Assembly: GCA_017554235.1 (NCBI GenBank)
Contig: JAFZIV010000003.1
Location: forward strand, 1 to 64,000
Origin: Selenomonadaceae bacterium
GTDB taxonomy: Bacteria; Bacillota; Negativicutes; Selenomonadales; Selenomonadaceae
DNA length: 64,000 nucleotides
Direction: 5' to 3'
Below the pieces are notes generated by a model, which was not told the origin of the DNA, ran no database searches, and was given only the letters and a program-made list of their open reading frames with translations. Below, piece by piece: positions 37,515-49,451 of the stretch; the first letter of the stretch is position 1; every line of letters begins with the position of its first letter. The translations under genes were made by a program, and so were the position numbers.

Positions 37515-39809
37515 TTGAGCATAGACGAAAATAATTTGGAAGAAACTCAAGAAAATTTGTTAAAAGATTTAAATCCGCAACAGGCAGAAGCCGCCGCAAC
37601 TCTTGAAGGTCCTGTGTTGATAATGGCGGGCGCAGGTTCGGGTAAAACTCGCGCGTTGACATACAGAATTGCTAATTTGCTTACCCATGATGTTCCCGCG
37701 TGGCAAATTTTGGCGATAACTTTCACTAATAAAGCCGCCGCTGAAATGAAAGCCCGCGCAGAAAAATTAATCGGCGAACAAGCTAAAAAAGTTTGGCTTA
37801 GTACTTTTCATTCTTTTTGCGCAAATTTTTTACGCCGCGAAATAAATATTACCGGAAAATATTCTTCCAACTATATTATTTACGATTCAAGCGACAGCGC
37901 AACCGTTATGCGCGAGTGTCTGAAGGAACTTAACCTCGACGAAGAAAGATTTTCCAACATTGCTCCAAAAATTTCTGACGCCAAAAATAATTTAATGGAC
38001 GCCGCACATTTCCGCGAATCAATTTTGCTTAAGAGCGACGATAAAATTTCAGATTTTGAAAGAAACCTCATTCAAGTTTACGAACTTTACGAAAGAAAAT
38101 TAATTGAAAGTAATGCACTTGACTTCGACGATTTAATTTTTGTCAGCGTGAGAATTTTACGCGATAATCCCGATATTCTCGAAAGGTATCAGGAAAGATT
38201 CCGTTACATTTTGGTTGACGAATATCAAGACACAAATGTTGCGCAGTACACTTTGACAAAAATTTTGGCGGCAAAATATAAAAATATTTGCGTAGTCGGT
38301 GATGCGGATCAATCTATTTACGGTTGGCGCGGCGCAGATATGCGAAATATTTTAAACTTTGAACAGGATTATCCGCAAGCAAAAGTTATTTTGTTGGAAC
38401 AAAATTATCGTTCAACGAAACATATTTTGGCGGCGGCTAACGGCGTTATTCGTCATAATGAAAATCGTAAAGATAAAAATCTTTGGACGGAAAATCCAAC
38501 GGGCGAAAAAGTTAAATTTATTCAATGCGTTTCTGAAAAATCAGAGGCGGCATACGTAGCTAGAGAAATTCGCCGACTCGTTACATCAGAAAATTTTGCT
38601 TGCAGAGAAATTGCTGTACTTTATCGCACAAATGCGCAGTCGCGTAATTTTGAAGAAAAATTTATGCAGTTGGAAATTCCTTACGTAATTATCGGCGGAC
38701 AAAAATTTTATGAGCGTAAAGAAATTAAAGATATTCTCGCTTATCTGCGCTTAATCGTAAATCACAATGACAATATGAGTTTGCAAAGAATAATTAATGT
38801 TCCGCGTCGTGGTTTTGGTCCAATAAATATTGCTCGTCTTTCAGAATTTGCCGCGCAGTATGAAATTTCAATTTTTGACGCAATTTCTAACGAAGATACT
38901 TTGCAACGCGTTCCCCAACTTTCTCCGCGTATTCGTCAACGTCTGCGCGAATTTGCCGCAATGATTATCAGTTTTGGTTCATTGCAAGTTAATATGACTT
39001 TGCCAAACTTTATTAATGCCGTGCTTGACGAAACAGGTTACATAAAAATGCTTAATGAAGGCGAAGACGCAAATAAAATTGAAAATGCTTCAAGAATCGA
39101 AAATCTTGGCGCGTTCGTAAATGGTGCTACGGAATTTGCCGCTTCAAATGAAGACCCAACTCTTGAAAATTTTTTGAATCACGTTGCATTGTTGACTGAT
39201 TTGGATACAGTCGACGAAACTCAATCGCGAGTGTCTTTGATGACAATTCATTCAGCTAAAGGTTTGGAATTTCCCGTAGTATTTTTAACCGGCGTTGAAG
39301 AAGGTTTGTTGCCTTATATCACCGCGATGGCGGATAGTGACAGACTTGAAGAAGAACGCAGACTTTGTTACGTTGCTATGACTCGTGCAGAACAAAAACT
39401 TTATATGACTGCCGCTGAAGAACGTAAAAATTTTGGCAGATCTTATGACGCAAAAGTTTCTTTTTTTATCAGAGAAATTCCTCGCGATTCTATCATCGGT
39501 TTTTCGGAAAAAAATTCCAACTCGGAAATTTCTCATAACATAACTACTGCGTCGAAACGTCCTGTAGAAAATAAATCTTCCGCTCCTTCAATTCCTGTTG
39601 CGCCAACTAAAACAACTGCGCCGAAAAATCCTGAACAAAATTTGTCTGTTGATTTTAAAGTTGGAGATCAAGTTAAACATAAAAGATGGGGAATTGGATC
39701 GGTTATGGACGTTTCTAACGGTTATTTGAAAATAAATTTTTCTAATCCTGAAATCGGCGAAAAAACTTTGAAAGCTATCGCCGCTCCCGTCGAAAAAGTT
39801 ACTGAATAA
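37515..39809 (+). CDS. pcrA: UvrD/PcrA-type DNA helicase
   Basis: The 764-residue SF1A helicase acts in repair and replication restart. It shows the Q motif LNPQQAEA, Walker A MAGAGSGKTRAL, Ia TFTNKAAAEMK, Walker B VDEYQDTN, motif III GDADQSIYGWRGAD, motif IV EQNYRS, motif V TIHSAKGLEF and motif VI YVAMTRA. The C-terminal Tudor-like segment VGDQVKHKRWGIGSVMDV that binds RNA polymerase in PcrA is present. The TTG at 37515 is placed behind AAGGAG; a GTG at 37506 lies inside that site. Confidence 0.94.
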   Translation: MSIDENNLEETQENLLKDLNPQQAEAAATLEGPVLIMAGAGSGKTRALTYRIANLLTHDVPAWQILAITFTNKAAAEMKARAEKLIGEQAKKVWLSTFHSFCANFLRREINITGKYSSNYIIYDSSDSATVMRECLKELNLDEERFSNIAPKISDAKNNLMDAAHFRESILLKSDDKISDFERNLIQVYELYERKLIESNALDFDDLIFVSVRILRDNPDILERYQERFRYILVDEYQDTNVAQYTLTKILAAKYKNICVVGDADQSIYGWRGADMRNILNFEQDYPQAKVILLEQNYRSTKHILAAANGVIRHNENRKDKNLWTENPTGEKVKFIQCVSEKSEAAYVAREIRRLVTSENFACREIAVLYRTNAQSRNFEEKFMQLEIPYVIIGGQKFYERKEIKDILAYLRLIVNHNDNMSLQRIINVPRRGFGPINIARLSEFAAQYEISIFDAISNEDTLQRVPQLSPRIRQRLREFAAMIISFGSLQVNMTLPNFINAVLDETGYIKMLNEGEDANKIENASRIENLGAFVNGATEFAASNEDPTLENFLNHVALLTDLDTVDETQSRVSLMTIHSAKGLEFPVVFLTGVEEGLLPYITAMADSDRLEEERRLCYVAMTRAEQKLYMTAAEERKNFGRSYDAKVSFFIREIPRDSIIGFSEKNSNSEISHNITTASKRPVENKSSAPSIPVAPTKTTAPKNPEQNLSVDFKVGDQVKHKRWGIGSVMDVSNGYLKINFSNPEIGEKTLKAIAAPVEKVTE

Positions 39810-39831
39810 AAATTTTTTATTAAATGTTTAT

Positions 39832-39865
39832 AAAAAGTCCATTTATCAAAAGTGGACTTTTTTTG
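39832..39865 (+). terminator. Terminator after pcrA
   Basis: AAAGTCCA (39834-39841) pairs with TGGACTTT (39853-39860) and is followed by a T tract. Confidence 0.88.
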
Positions 39866-39871
39866 TTGCAG

Positions 39872-39899
39872 TTGACAAAAAATTTTTTTATGATATTTT
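39872..39899 (+). promoter_or_regulatory. Promoter of the LRR gene
   Basis: TTGACA (39872-39877) and TATTTT (39894-39899) are 16 bases apart, directly after the pcrA terminator. Confidence 0.6.
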
Positions 39900-39930
39900 T
39901 TAGGAAAAAAATTTTTTGGAGGCGTTTTCA

Positions 39931-40827
39931 TTGAATATCGAAATTATTGCGGATAATGCAAGAAAAGGCGATTACTACGCGATTATGCAACTTAAAAATA
40001 TTTCTACAAATGAATATAATTCTTATGCTGATAGAGTTTTGGAAAATATTTATTACGACGGAAATAAAAATCACGCGGTAGGAATTATCGTTTTGCGCGA
40101 AGGTATCAAAGAAATTCAGCCTGATGAATTTAAAAACTGCACTAAACTTGAAAAAATTATTCTCCCTGACAGTTTAATTTCTATCGGCGATAATGCTTTT
40201 GAAGGTTGTTTTCGTCTTGAAAAAGTTTTTTTTCCTGATAATTTAAAATCTATCGGTCAACGCGCTTTTTTTGGTTGCAAAAGTTTAGAAAAAATTATTT
40301 TGCCTGATAATGTTTCTATCGGTAAAGACGCTTTTGCAGGATGTAATCAAAATTTTTTTCAACCTGTTCAAGTTCCTCAACAAATTCAGCAAAATATTTC
40401 TCAACCTGTTCAGCAAAAAAATATTGTTTATTATGACGGTAACAAAAAAAATGCAGTCGGAACAATTTATTTGCGTGAAGGTATTACTGAAATTGAAGAT
40501 AACGAGTTCAGAGATTGTAAAAAACTTGAAAAAGTAATTTTGCCTGAAAGTTTAACTTCAATCGGTCGTTCTTCATTTGAATATTGCACTAACTTAAAAT
40601 TAATAAATTTTCCTGAAAGTTTGACTTCAATCTGTGATTTTGCATTTTATAATTGCACAAGCTTAAAAGAAATAAAATTTCCAAAAAGTTTAACTTCAAT
40701 AGGTTTTCTTGCATTTGATTATTGCACGAACTTAGAAAAGATAACTTACTACAAAACAACAGAAAACATTTTAAAAAATTATTTTGGTTGGAAATGGTCT
40801 AAACTTCAAAAAACTGTGATTTATTAG
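39931..40827 (+). CDS. BspA-like leucine-rich repeat protein (LRR_5)
   Basis: The 298-residue protein has no signal peptide. It contains two blocks of BspA-type 23-residue repeats with the pattern LEKIILPDSLISIGDNAFEGC, about three units (60-145) and four units (185-280). They are separated by a Gln/Pro/Val linker (PQQIQQNISQPVQQK). Each block is opened by an IYYDGNKNHAVGII- or IVYYDGNKKNAVGTI-type strand, so the protein arose by internal duplication. BspA-like repeats mediate protein binding in surface proteins, yet this one seems cytoplasmic. The TTG at 39931 was chosen because GGAGG lies eight bases upstream. Confidence 0.85.
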   Translation: MNIEIIADNARKGDYYAIMQLKNISTNEYNSYADRVLENIYYDGNKNHAVGIIVLREGIKEIQPDEFKNCTKLEKIILPDSLISIGDNAFEGCFRLEKVFFPDNLKSIGQRAFFGCKSLEKIILPDNVSIGKDAFAGCNQNFFQPVQVPQQIQQNISQPVQQKNIVYYDGNKKNAVGTIYLREGITEIEDNEFRDCKKLEKVILPESLTSIGRSSFEYCTNLKLINFPESLTSICDFAFYNCTSLKEIKFPKSLTSIGFLAFDYCTNLEKITYYKTTENILKNYFGWKWSKLQKTVIY

Positions 40828-40854
40828 AAAGAAATAAATTTCGCGAAAAAAATT

Positions 40855-40891
40855 AACTTGCTGATTAAAAAATGGTCGGCAAGTTTTTTTT
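40855..40891 (+). terminator. Terminator after the LRR gene
   Basis: AACTTGC (40855-40861) pairs with GCAAGTT (40879-40885), followed by TTTTTTT. Confidence 0.8.
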
Positions 40892-41081
40892 ATGAGATTT
40901 TTATAGGTGATAGAAAAAAATTTTGCTGGAAAATTTTTTGGAGAAAAAATAAAAAATTTTTTTCACTGAAAAATGAGAAGTCTCAAAATGGGTTAAAATA
41001 GCCGGTTAAAAATTTGCTGAAAGACAAAAAAGTTAGATGTGGCGTAGTATTTTTGAGTATTTCCGATAAATTTTAATAAGG

Positions 41082-41133
41082 AATTATTGTAAAGAAAAAA
41101 TTAGGGGCAAATAATTATTGTAAAGAAAAAATT
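41082..41133. repeat. Two direct repeats before ligA
   Basis: A 21-base A-rich sequence beginning AATTATTGTAAAGAAAA occurs exactly at 41082-41102 and again at 41113-41133. The rest of the 390-base gap between the LRR gene and ligA (40828-41216) contains only the LRR terminator, very AT-rich sequence and a TATAAT (41184-41189) that is probably the ligA -10 box. The repeats could be an activator or repressor site. Confidence 0.5.
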
Positions 41134-41204
41134 CAAGAAAAAATTTTTCTTAGCTAATAGTTTGATTTACGTCTCAGTATGATATAATTAAAAAAATTTT
41201 TTAG

Positions 41205-43226
<2,022 letters not shown>

Positions 43227-43253
43227 AAAATTTTTATTCTCAACAAAAAAATT

Positions 43254-43292
43254 TCACGCTATTCGTTGAAAAATTTAGCGTGATTTTTTTTT
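43254..43292 (+). terminator. Terminator after ligA
   Basis: TCACGCT (43254-43260) pairs with AGCGTGA (43277-43283) around a 16-base loop, followed by a long T tract. Confidence 0.82.
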
Positions 43293-43345
43293 ATATTTCT
43301 GTTATAATTTTTTAAAGTTTTTTAAGCGATTGGAGGAAATTCAAA

Positions 43346-43888
43346 GTGGAAGGAATAATTTTGCCGTACAAGGGTAAATCGCCGAAAATTGCAGGAAATG
43401 TTTTTGTAGCACCTAACGCGGCTGTAATCGGCGACGTAAAAATTGGGACGGGTTCAAGTATTTGGTTTGGAGCGATGGTACGCGGAGATTTTCAGCCGGT
43501 AACTATTGGCGCGTTTACAAATATTCAGGACAACGCAACAATTCACGTTATGGGCGATTCTCCAACGGAAATTGGAAATTACGTCACGGTCGGACACAAT
43601 GCGATTGTTCACTGCCGCACGATTGGCGATAATTGTTTAATCGGTATGGGTGCAATAGTTCTTGGATATTCTGAAATTGGGAGCAACTGCATAATCGGCG
43701 CGGGAACTCTTTTGACGCAGTACAAAAAAATTCCTAACAATTCGCTGGTTTTTGGAAATCCGGCAAAAATTATGCGTGCGATTCGTGACGATGAAATTGA
43801 GGCTTTACGCGCTTCAGCAATGCATTATTATGAATGTTCGCTTGACTATATCAGGCAGGGAATAACTTCAAAACTTATGGACGATTAA
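43346..43888 (+). CDS. Gamma-carbonic-anhydrase-like hexapeptide protein
   Basis: The 180-residue left-handed beta-helix protein has the gamma-CA/PaaY/YrdA pattern: [58 protein letters not shown] and GMGAIVLG. Metal-ligand His residues are at the expected places (HV, GHNA, VHC). Members bind zinc or iron and may be carbonic anhydrases or acyltransferases. The GTG at 43346 follows TGGAGGA. It is followed after 14 bases by tyrS. Confidence 0.85.
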   Translation: MEGIILPYKGKSPKIAGNVFVAPNAAVIGDVKIGTGSSIWFGAMVRGDFQPVTIGAFTNIQDNATIHVMGDSPTEIGNYVTVGHNAIVHCRTIGDNCLIGMGAIVLGYSEIGSNCIIGAGTLLTQYKKIPNNSLVFGNPAKIMRAIRDDEIEALRASAMHYYECSLDYIRQGITSKLMDD

Positions 43889-43902
43889 AGGAGAGAAATT
43901 TT

Positions 43903-45117
43903 TTGGCAATAAATGTTTTTGATACTCTTAAAGAAAGAGGATTTATCGCGCAGTGTACGGACGAAGATGCCGTAAGAAAATTGCTTGGAGAAAAATCTGT
44001 AACTTTTTATATTGGATTCGATCCGACTGCTGACAGTTTGCACGCGGGACATTTTATCGCGCTTATGGTTATGGCGCATATGCAACGCGCAGGACATCGC
44101 CCAATTTGTCTTGTAGGCGGCGGCACCGGAACTGTTGGAGATCCGTCGGGGCGTTCGGACTTGCGAAAAGTTTTGACGGACGAAATGATTGAGCATAACT
44201 GCGAATGTTTTAAAAAACAAATTTCAAGATTTATTGATTTTAAAGACGGAAAAGCGTTAATGGTCAACAATGGCGATTGGTTACGAAAATTAAATTACAT
44301 TGAACTTTTGCGCGAAGTTGGCGCACATTTTACGGTTAATCGTATGTTGACAGCGGAATGTTACAAGCAACGTTGGGAAAAAGGATTAACTTTTCTTGAA
44401 TTTAATTATATGGTTATGCAGGCTTACGATTTTTACAAGCTGAATAAAGATTTTAATTGCGAAATGGAACTCGGCGGCGATGATCAATGGTCGAACATAA
44501 TTGCAGGCGTTGAACTTACGCGGCGTAAAACCGGCAGAGCAGTTTACGGCTTGACGAATAAACTTTTGACGAAAAGCGACGGCTCCAAAATGGGCAAGAC
44601 TGCCGGCGGAGCGTTATGGCTCGACGCTGAAAAAGTTTCTCCTTACGATTTTTATCAATATTGGCGCAATGTTGATGATGCGGACGTTAAAACTTGCCTT
44701 TCACTTTTAACTTTTTTGCCGATGGACGAAGTAAACCGACTTAGCGCGTTAAAAGATTCGGAAATTAACGAAGCTAAGAAAATTTTGGCGTATGAAGTCA
44801 CAAAATTGGTACACGGCGAAGACGCGGCGAAAAATGCGGCAAAATCTGCGGCGGAAATTTTTGCGGGACAGAGTTCAGAAAATATGCCGAGTGTTGAAAT
44901 TTCTAACGCAATTGGTAAAAAACTTTTAGATGTACTCGCAGAAAATAAAATTATTGAATCAAAATCTGAAGGTCGCCGCTTAATTTCTCAAAATGGTTTA
45001 ACACTTAATGACGAAAAAGTTTTAGACGCTGATTTAATTTTGACTGAAAAAGATTTTTCAAATGGTGCAGCAATTATTCGCAAAGGTAAGAAAAAATTTT
45101 ATAAATTGGTGATTTAA
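43903..45117 (+). CDS. tyrS: Tyrosyl-tRNA synthetase
   Basis: TyrRS charges tRNA-Tyr. The 404-residue class I enzyme has [17 protein letters not shown] (HIGH-type), [13 protein letters not shown], and the KMSKS-type [10 protein letters not shown] near 230. The C-terminal S4 RNA-binding domain (about 340-404) has [15 protein letters not shown]. Conserved Asp and Gln residues for tyrosine binding are present. The TTG at 43903 follows AGGAGAG. No T-box leader is seen upstream. The next gene begins at the base after its stop codon. Confidence 0.95.
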   Translation: MAINVFDTLKERGFIAQCTDEDAVRKLLGEKSVTFYIGFDPTADSLHAGHFIALMVMAHMQRAGHRPICLVGGGTGTVGDPSGRSDLRKVLTDEMIEHNCECFKKQISRFIDFKDGKALMVNNGDWLRKLNYIELLREVGAHFTVNRMLTAECYKQRWEKGLTFLEFNYMVMQAYDFYKLNKDFNCEMELGGDDQWSNIIAGVELTRRKTGRAVYGLTNKLLTKSDGSKMGKTAGGALWLDAEKVSPYDFYQYWRNVDDADVKTCLSLLTFLPMDEVNRLSALKDSEINEAKKILAYEVTKLVHGEDAAKNAAKSAAEIFAGQSSENMPSVEISNAIGKKLLDVLAENKIIESKSEGRRLISQNGLTLNDEKVLDADLILTEKDFSNGAAIIRKGKKKFYKLVI

Positions 45118-46011
45118 GTGAAAGTAGATTTTCCGCCCACATTCGATATTGAATATTACCGTCGGGTTTATCCGGAATTTCTTGGACTTCCAGATGAAAT
45201 TGTAATTGAACACTACCGCCGTTATGCGGAAGAGCAAGGACGTACTACTTGTATTTACGATCGTTCCGAGTATCTCAAATTGTTCTTAAATGATGCTATT
45301 GCAAAAAATTCCTTGAAAGTTTTGGAAATCGGTCCTTTTAATAATCCATTTTTTGTAGGAGATAACGTAAAATATTTTGATGTGTTAGATACCGAAACTA
45401 TACGTGAAAGAGCAAGAAAAGTTTCTCCTAAATTTGAAGGTGTGCCGCCAAAAATTCATTACGTCGAACCAAACGGGGATATGAGTATTATTAAAGAAAA
45501 ATTTGATATAGTTTTCAGCTCGCATGTTATCGAACACCAACCAGATTTGGTTAGACATCTTCAAAACGTAGGAAATATTCTTAATGATGGTGGAATGTAT
45601 ATTTTGGTGATACCTGATAAAAGATATTGTTTTGATCACTATCGAAATGAAACTAAGTTCTTTGAAGTTATTGACGCTTATGTGAACGAGAATAAATCAC
45701 ATACTTTTAAAAGTGTTGCTGAGAGTAATTGTTTTCGGGCACACAATAATTCATTCCTACATTGGATTGGAGTTCACGGTTCTAATGAATTGAAATTAAA
45801 AGAATTTACCGATATGTTGGAAACTTATGCACAAGGTGTAAAACATAGAAAATACGTTAATGCTCATGCATGGTGCTTTACTCCAAAAGTATTCAATGGC
45901 ATAATTGAAGGCTTAAATAAGCTGAACTTAATTAATTTGAAAGTTCACAGATTATGCCATACAATTTGGGGTAGATTTGAATTTTGTTGCATTTTAGAAA
46001 GATTTGATTAG
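45118..46011 (+). CDS. Class I SAM-dependent methyltransferase
   Basis: The 297-residue protein has an N-terminal segment (FDIEYYRRVYPEFLGL, then EHYRRYAEEQGR) of the kind seen in proteins linked to polysaccharide and glycosyltransferase clusters. It continues with a methyltransferase fold: LKVLEIGPFNNPFF (motif I), FDIVFSSHVIEH (motif II) and ILNDGGMYILVIPD (motif III). The GTG at 45118 follows the tyrS stop directly. It probably modifies a sugar or surface polymer; the target is unknown. Codon usage is less GC-rich than that of tyrS, consistent with acquisition. Confidence 0.8.
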   Translation: MKVDFPPTFDIEYYRRVYPEFLGLPDEIVIEHYRRYAEEQGRTTCIYDRSEYLKLFLNDAIAKNSLKVLEIGPFNNPFFVGDNVKYFDVLDTETIRERARKVSPKFEGVPPKIHYVEPNGDMSIIKEKFDIVFSSHVIEHQPDLVRHLQNVGNILNDGGMYILVIPDKRYCFDHYRNETKFFEVIDAYVNENKSHTFKSVAESNCFRAHNNSFLHWIGVHGSNELKLKEFTDMLETYAQGVKHRKYVNAHAWCFTPKVFNGIIEGLNKLNLINLKVHRLCHTIWGRFEFCCILERFD

Positions 46012-46046
46012 CGATAATTTTTTTCGATGAGTTAGTTTATATAAAT

Positions 46047-46083
46047 AAAAAAAGCGTCGACTTAATGCCGACGCCCTATTTTT
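46047..46083. terminator. Bidirectional terminator
   Basis: GCGTCG (46054-46059) pairs with CGACGC (46069-46074), with an A run on the left and a T run on the right. It serves the plus-strand methyltransferase gene and the convergent minus-strand DUF4127 gene. Confidence 0.8.
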
Positions 46084-47679
46084 TTACTCTTCAATCAGCT
46101 CGAAAGAAACGCCCGCTTCGTACATTCTGTTCCAAGGGTGAGTGAAGAAAATATTTTTGAGTAAATATCCCTGTGGCAATTTAATATTTTCTTCAACAAA
46201 TTTCCTAGCCATTTGGGAAGTAAGTTCATCAACCTTTGCCGCTTTTTCGTCCAAAGATGCCTTTGCACCGGTACCGGGCAATTTTGGCAACATGTCCGTC
46301 ACAACTCTGCGCACATTGGCTTGATAAACCCAATCGTCAAAATATCTCGTCAAAAGTAAAGTTTCAACGTCGCGATTATCCATCCAACGAGTTAAAATTC
46401 CTGAACCAATTAAAAATCCTGAACTGTTTGACGGCGTATTCCAGCCGCCGTATGCACGAATTTTAAAAAGTAAATCGTTAATTCTCATCTGATCCATTAA
46501 CGCATTATCTGCGCCGTTAGCGTAAGCAATATCAATCACGCCGACAGAATAATTTTTATCTGTCAAGTCCTTCAAAATTTTTACAAAAGGTTTCGTACCT
46601 CTGCGCGGCGTTGTAACATTTTCAGGATAATTTGCTTCTAAAGTTTTTCCGTCATAATTTGTATTAACGGCTACAACAAAATCTGCGCGGTTATCCATGT
46701 TAATTCTAAATCCGCCCGCCGCCAAAATTGCGCCGTCAACCGATTCAGAAATTGTTTCATTACCATAGCGCGGAAAAGTGCTCGGTCCTTTACCTTCGTT
46801 GTATTTTACGGCAACTAACGGAATTTCTCCAATATTTTTGTTGACGGCTCGACTAATCATAAGGATTCCAAGTTCATCCGCACCTGACATAACGTGACAA
46901 TGAAACTTGCCCATGTCTCTCGTATATTCCGCTAAGTGCCGACTTTCTAAATGCGTTTGAGAATATTCCGCACTGTCATCAGCACCGAAAAGCAAGTAGT
47001 CAAATTTATATTCACGCGCCAAATCCGCAAAATATTTCAACGCATTATAATTTTTTTCCCGACGCTGGAACCAGTCATCTAAATATTCTTTCGGAATATT
47101 CTTTTCAAGATCGGCAAGCTCCTGTTGTTCTTTACGAGTAAGCTTTTCTACCTCTGCTTTATCTTTTAACGCCGTATATCTGAAAATCGCCATTCCGTAA
47201 GTCGCATAATATTCAGGCTCATAAGCAGCATTGGAACCCATACGAGCAGTGCGCATAATCGTTGAAAATGCGTAAATCGGCACGAAAGGAAATTTTTCCT
47301 TAAAGTCTGCAAATCTTTTTGCACGTGACATAATCTCTTCATCAGTCAAGTTATGTTCACGCGAACCAACTAAACTTCCGTACAACATAGCGTCAGTTGA
47401 GATAACTGCGGCATCAGCACCGGCGGCATTTTTGTTAAGCCAATCCCAAAGTTTGTCAGGGTCTCCTATACTTTCACGCGTTCCTAAAATTTCATCCGGC
47501 GGAACTAAAACTTCATAGCCAAGCTTTTCTGCAACGTCTGCTGTTTGCTTAAGGCTTATCGGGCGATTGTCAATCGGTATGTAAATAATTTTTTTACCTT
47601 GTCCGACTGACGCGGCGAAAGTTACTGCTGCCAATGAAATTATCATAATTGCCAGTGAAAAAATTATTCCTTTTCTCAA
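46084..47679 (-). CDS. Secreted DUF4127 family protein
   Basis: The 531-residue protein starts with a Sec signal peptide (residues 1-23) and has the DUF4127 hallmarks: IYIPIDNRPISLKQ at the mature start, GADAAVISTDAMLYGSLV, DYLLFGADDSAEYSQTHLES and GADELGILMISRA. Asp/His-rich motifs suggest a metal-dependent hydrolase of unknown substrate. It follows ilvH by 13 bases on the same strand, with a TTG start at 47679. It is the last gene of the flhF-flhG-HIT-ilvH operon. Confidence 0.85.
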   Translation of the reverse strand: MRKGIIFSLAIMIISLAAVTFAASVGQGKKIIYIPIDNRPISLKQTADVAEKLGYEVLVPPDEILGTRESIGDPDKLWDWLNKNAAGADAAVISTDAMLYGSLVGSREHNLTDEEIMSRAKRFADFKEKFPFVPIYAFSTIMRTARMGSNAAYEPEYYATYGMAIFRYTALKDKAEVEKLTRKEQQELADLEKNIPKEYLDDWFQRREKNYNALKYFADLAREYKFDYLLFGADDSAEYSQTHLESRHLAEYTRDMGKFHCHVMSGADELGILMISRAVNKNIGEIPLVAVKYNEGKGPSTFPRYGNETISESVDGAILAAGGFRINMDNRADFVVAVNTNYDGKTLEANYPENVTTPRRGTKPFVKILKDLTDKNYSVGVIDIAYANGADNALMDQMRINDLLFKIRAYGGWNTPSNSSGFLIGSGILTRWMDNRDVETLLLTRYFDDWVYQANVRRVVTDMLPKLPGTGAKASLDEKAAKVDELTSQMARKFVEENIKLPQGYLLKNIFFTHPWNRMYEAGVSFELIEE

Positions 47680-47692
47680 TGTTACTACCTAC

Positions 47693-48193
47693 TTACATAT
47701 TTTTTACGGGAATCGGTCCGCGTGAAAGTGCAATCGCTCCCGTCCGCGCAATTTCAACAATTTCATAATCGCTTAAAACTTCGCAAATCGCATCAATTTT
47801 ATTTTGTCCGCCCGTCAATTCAATGACAATATTTTCGCTCGTCACGTCAACAATCTGCGCACGGAAAATATCAACAATACTGACTAAATCTGCGCGGGTC
47901 TCTTTAGACGCCTTAACCTTAATCATAACCAATTCGCGTTCAATCGACGGTGCTTTACTAAGATTTACGATTTTAATAACATCAATTAATTTGCCAAGCT
48001 GATTTACAACTTGGTCAAGTTCGTTTTCAGATTCGACGCTGACAACAATGTTAATACGCGTTATGCTGGGTTCTTCGGTGTAACCTGCGGAAATACTTTC
48101 GATATTAAATGCGCGGCGACTGATAAGCCCCGACACGTGAGTTAAAACGCCGGGCTTATTGTCGACAAGCACGGCAAGTACATATTTTTTCAA
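47693..48193 (-). CDS. ilvH: Acetolactate synthase small (regulatory) subunit
   Basis: IlvH is the regulatory subunit that lets valine inhibit acetolactate synthase. The 166-residue protein has an N-terminal ACT domain (YVLAVLVDNKPGVLTHVSGL, RRAFNIESISAGYTEEPSITRI) and a second ACT-like half (about 80-160). The large subunit ilvB or ilvI is not adjacent. The TTG at 48193 follows AAAGGAAG. Its place behind flagellar genes has no clear logic. Confidence 0.93.
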   Translation of the reverse strand: MKKYVLAVLVDNKPGVLTHVSGLISRRAFNIESISAGYTEEPSITRINIVVSVESENELDQVVNQLGKLIDVIKIVNLSKAPSIERELVMIKVKASKETRADLVSIVDIFRAQIVDVTSENIVIELTGGQNKIDAICEVLSDYEIVEIARTGAIALSRGPIPVKNM

Positions 48194-48218
48194 AATTAAA
48201 TCTTCCTTTCGTTAAATA

Positions 48219-48563
48219 TCAACCGGGCGGCCACTGCATGGAACGTCCGCCAATTAAATGTACGTGAAGATGATGAACAGTTTGCCCGCCTTCGTCACCT
48301 GTATTTATGACGACGCGATAACCGCTTTCATCAATTCCCAAATCCTTAGCAAGCTTCAGCACAACGTCAACCAAAATGTGTGCGACAAGGTCTTTATCCT
48401 CAACTTGAAAAGCGTTGATACTTTCAATGTGTTTGCGCGGCACAATCAAAATATGTTGAGGAGCTTGCGGATTAATGTCACGAAAAGCCACAACACTTTC
48501 ATCTTCGTAAACAAATTTGGACGGAATTTCGCCGCCCGCAATTTTACAAAATAAACAATCCAT
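48219..48563 (-). CDS. HIT-family nucleotide hydrolase (HinT-like)
   Basis: The 114-residue protein hydrolyses nucleoside phosphoramidates. It has CLFCKIAGGEIPSK at the start, DINPQAPQHILIVPRKHI, and the catalytic HHLHVHLIGGR triad near the end. The ATG at 48563 follows GGAGG; the longer frame extends into flhG. It is part of the minus-strand operon. Confidence 0.93.
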   Translation of the reverse strand: MDCLFCKIAGGEIPSKFVYEDESVVAFRDINPQAPQHILIVPRKHIESINAFQVEDKDLVAHILVDVVLKLAKDLGIDESGYRVVINTGDEGGQTVHHLHVHLIGGRSMQWPPG

Positions 48564-48577
48564 AAAAATTCCTCCGT

Positions 48578-49432
48578 TTAACCGAAAATTCCCTTTAAAA
48601 CATTTTTCCAACCTTTAGCTACAGAAGGCATTCTCGCACCTGTTACAATACAATGAACTAGTGCTTTGACGCAACGCGACGCCGCCGAATCGGGACTGCG
48701 TATCAAAAACGGTTCCTGCCTTATAATCGCCTCCGAAACTGCGCGGTCCTCATAAACATATCCCAACGGCTCAACGTAAATGTCTAAAAAATTTTGCGTC
48801 GTCTGATTCAATCTTTCCGCCGTATCCTTCCATTCATTTTTGCTACGCACGCGATTCACAATCAACTTTATTCGACAGTTGGCTTTGTACTCACTGCAAG
48901 CTTTAACAATAGCATACGCGTCCGCCAATGCAGCAGGATCAGAAGTCGTTACCAATAAAATCTCTCGCGCAAATAAAATAAATTCCAAAACGAAACGATT
49001 AAGCCCCGCGCCCGTATCAATTACAATCGTATCTACAATTTTTGCCGCGTCTATAATTTTACGTTGCATAGCGTGTAAATCTTCTTGGCTGGCGTCCAAC
49101 ATTTTTCTGATACTTGAAATGCCCGAAATATATTTCAAGCCGAAATCGCTTTCCTCAATAACATCTTCAATGCGCGTCTTGTAGTTGAGCAACTCAATTA
49201 AACTTCGATTTGTCACGCGTCCCATTAAAAGATTTATATTCGCCATTCCAATATCAGCGTCAATCAGCAAAACTCTTTGACCGGCTTTCTGTAAACCTAT
49301 CGACAAATTTAACGCTAAACTGGTTTTACCTACGCCGCCCTTGCCGCTCGTAACCGCGATTATCTGCAAAGATTCACCGTTGCCCGTCTTACCTTCTATT
49401 AAATTTCTCAACCGTGATGCTTGATCTATCAT
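48578..49432 (-). CDS. flhG: FlhG (MinD-like flagellar number regulator)
   Basis: FlhG is a P-loop ATPase that pairs with FlhF to set flagellar number and position. The 284-residue protein has the FlhG-specific N-terminus with DQASRLRNL, which activates FlhF. It also has the deviant Walker A VTSGKGGVGKTSLALNL, VLLIDADIGMANI and IVIDTGAGLN. The C-terminal amphipathic helix (GWKNVLKGIFG) is a probable membrane-targeting sequence. The ATG at 49432 follows GGGAG. It lies 19 bases after flhF. Confidence 0.93.
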   Translation of the reverse strand: MIDQASRLRNLIEGKTGNGESLQIIAVTSGKGGVGKTSLALNLSIGLQKAGQRVLLIDADIGMANINLLMGRVTNRSLIELLNYKTRIEDVIEESDFGLKYISGISSIRKMLDASQEDLHAMQRKIIDAAKIVDTIVIDTGAGLNRFVLEFILFAREILLVTTSDPAALADAYAIVKACSEYKANCRIKLIVNRVRSKNEWKDTAERLNQTTQNFLDIYVEPLGYVYEDRAVSEAIIRQEPFLIRSPDSAASRCVKALVHCIVTGARMPSVAKGWKNVLKGIFG

Positions 49433-49451
49433 AAACGGTGCTCCCTTCGAC

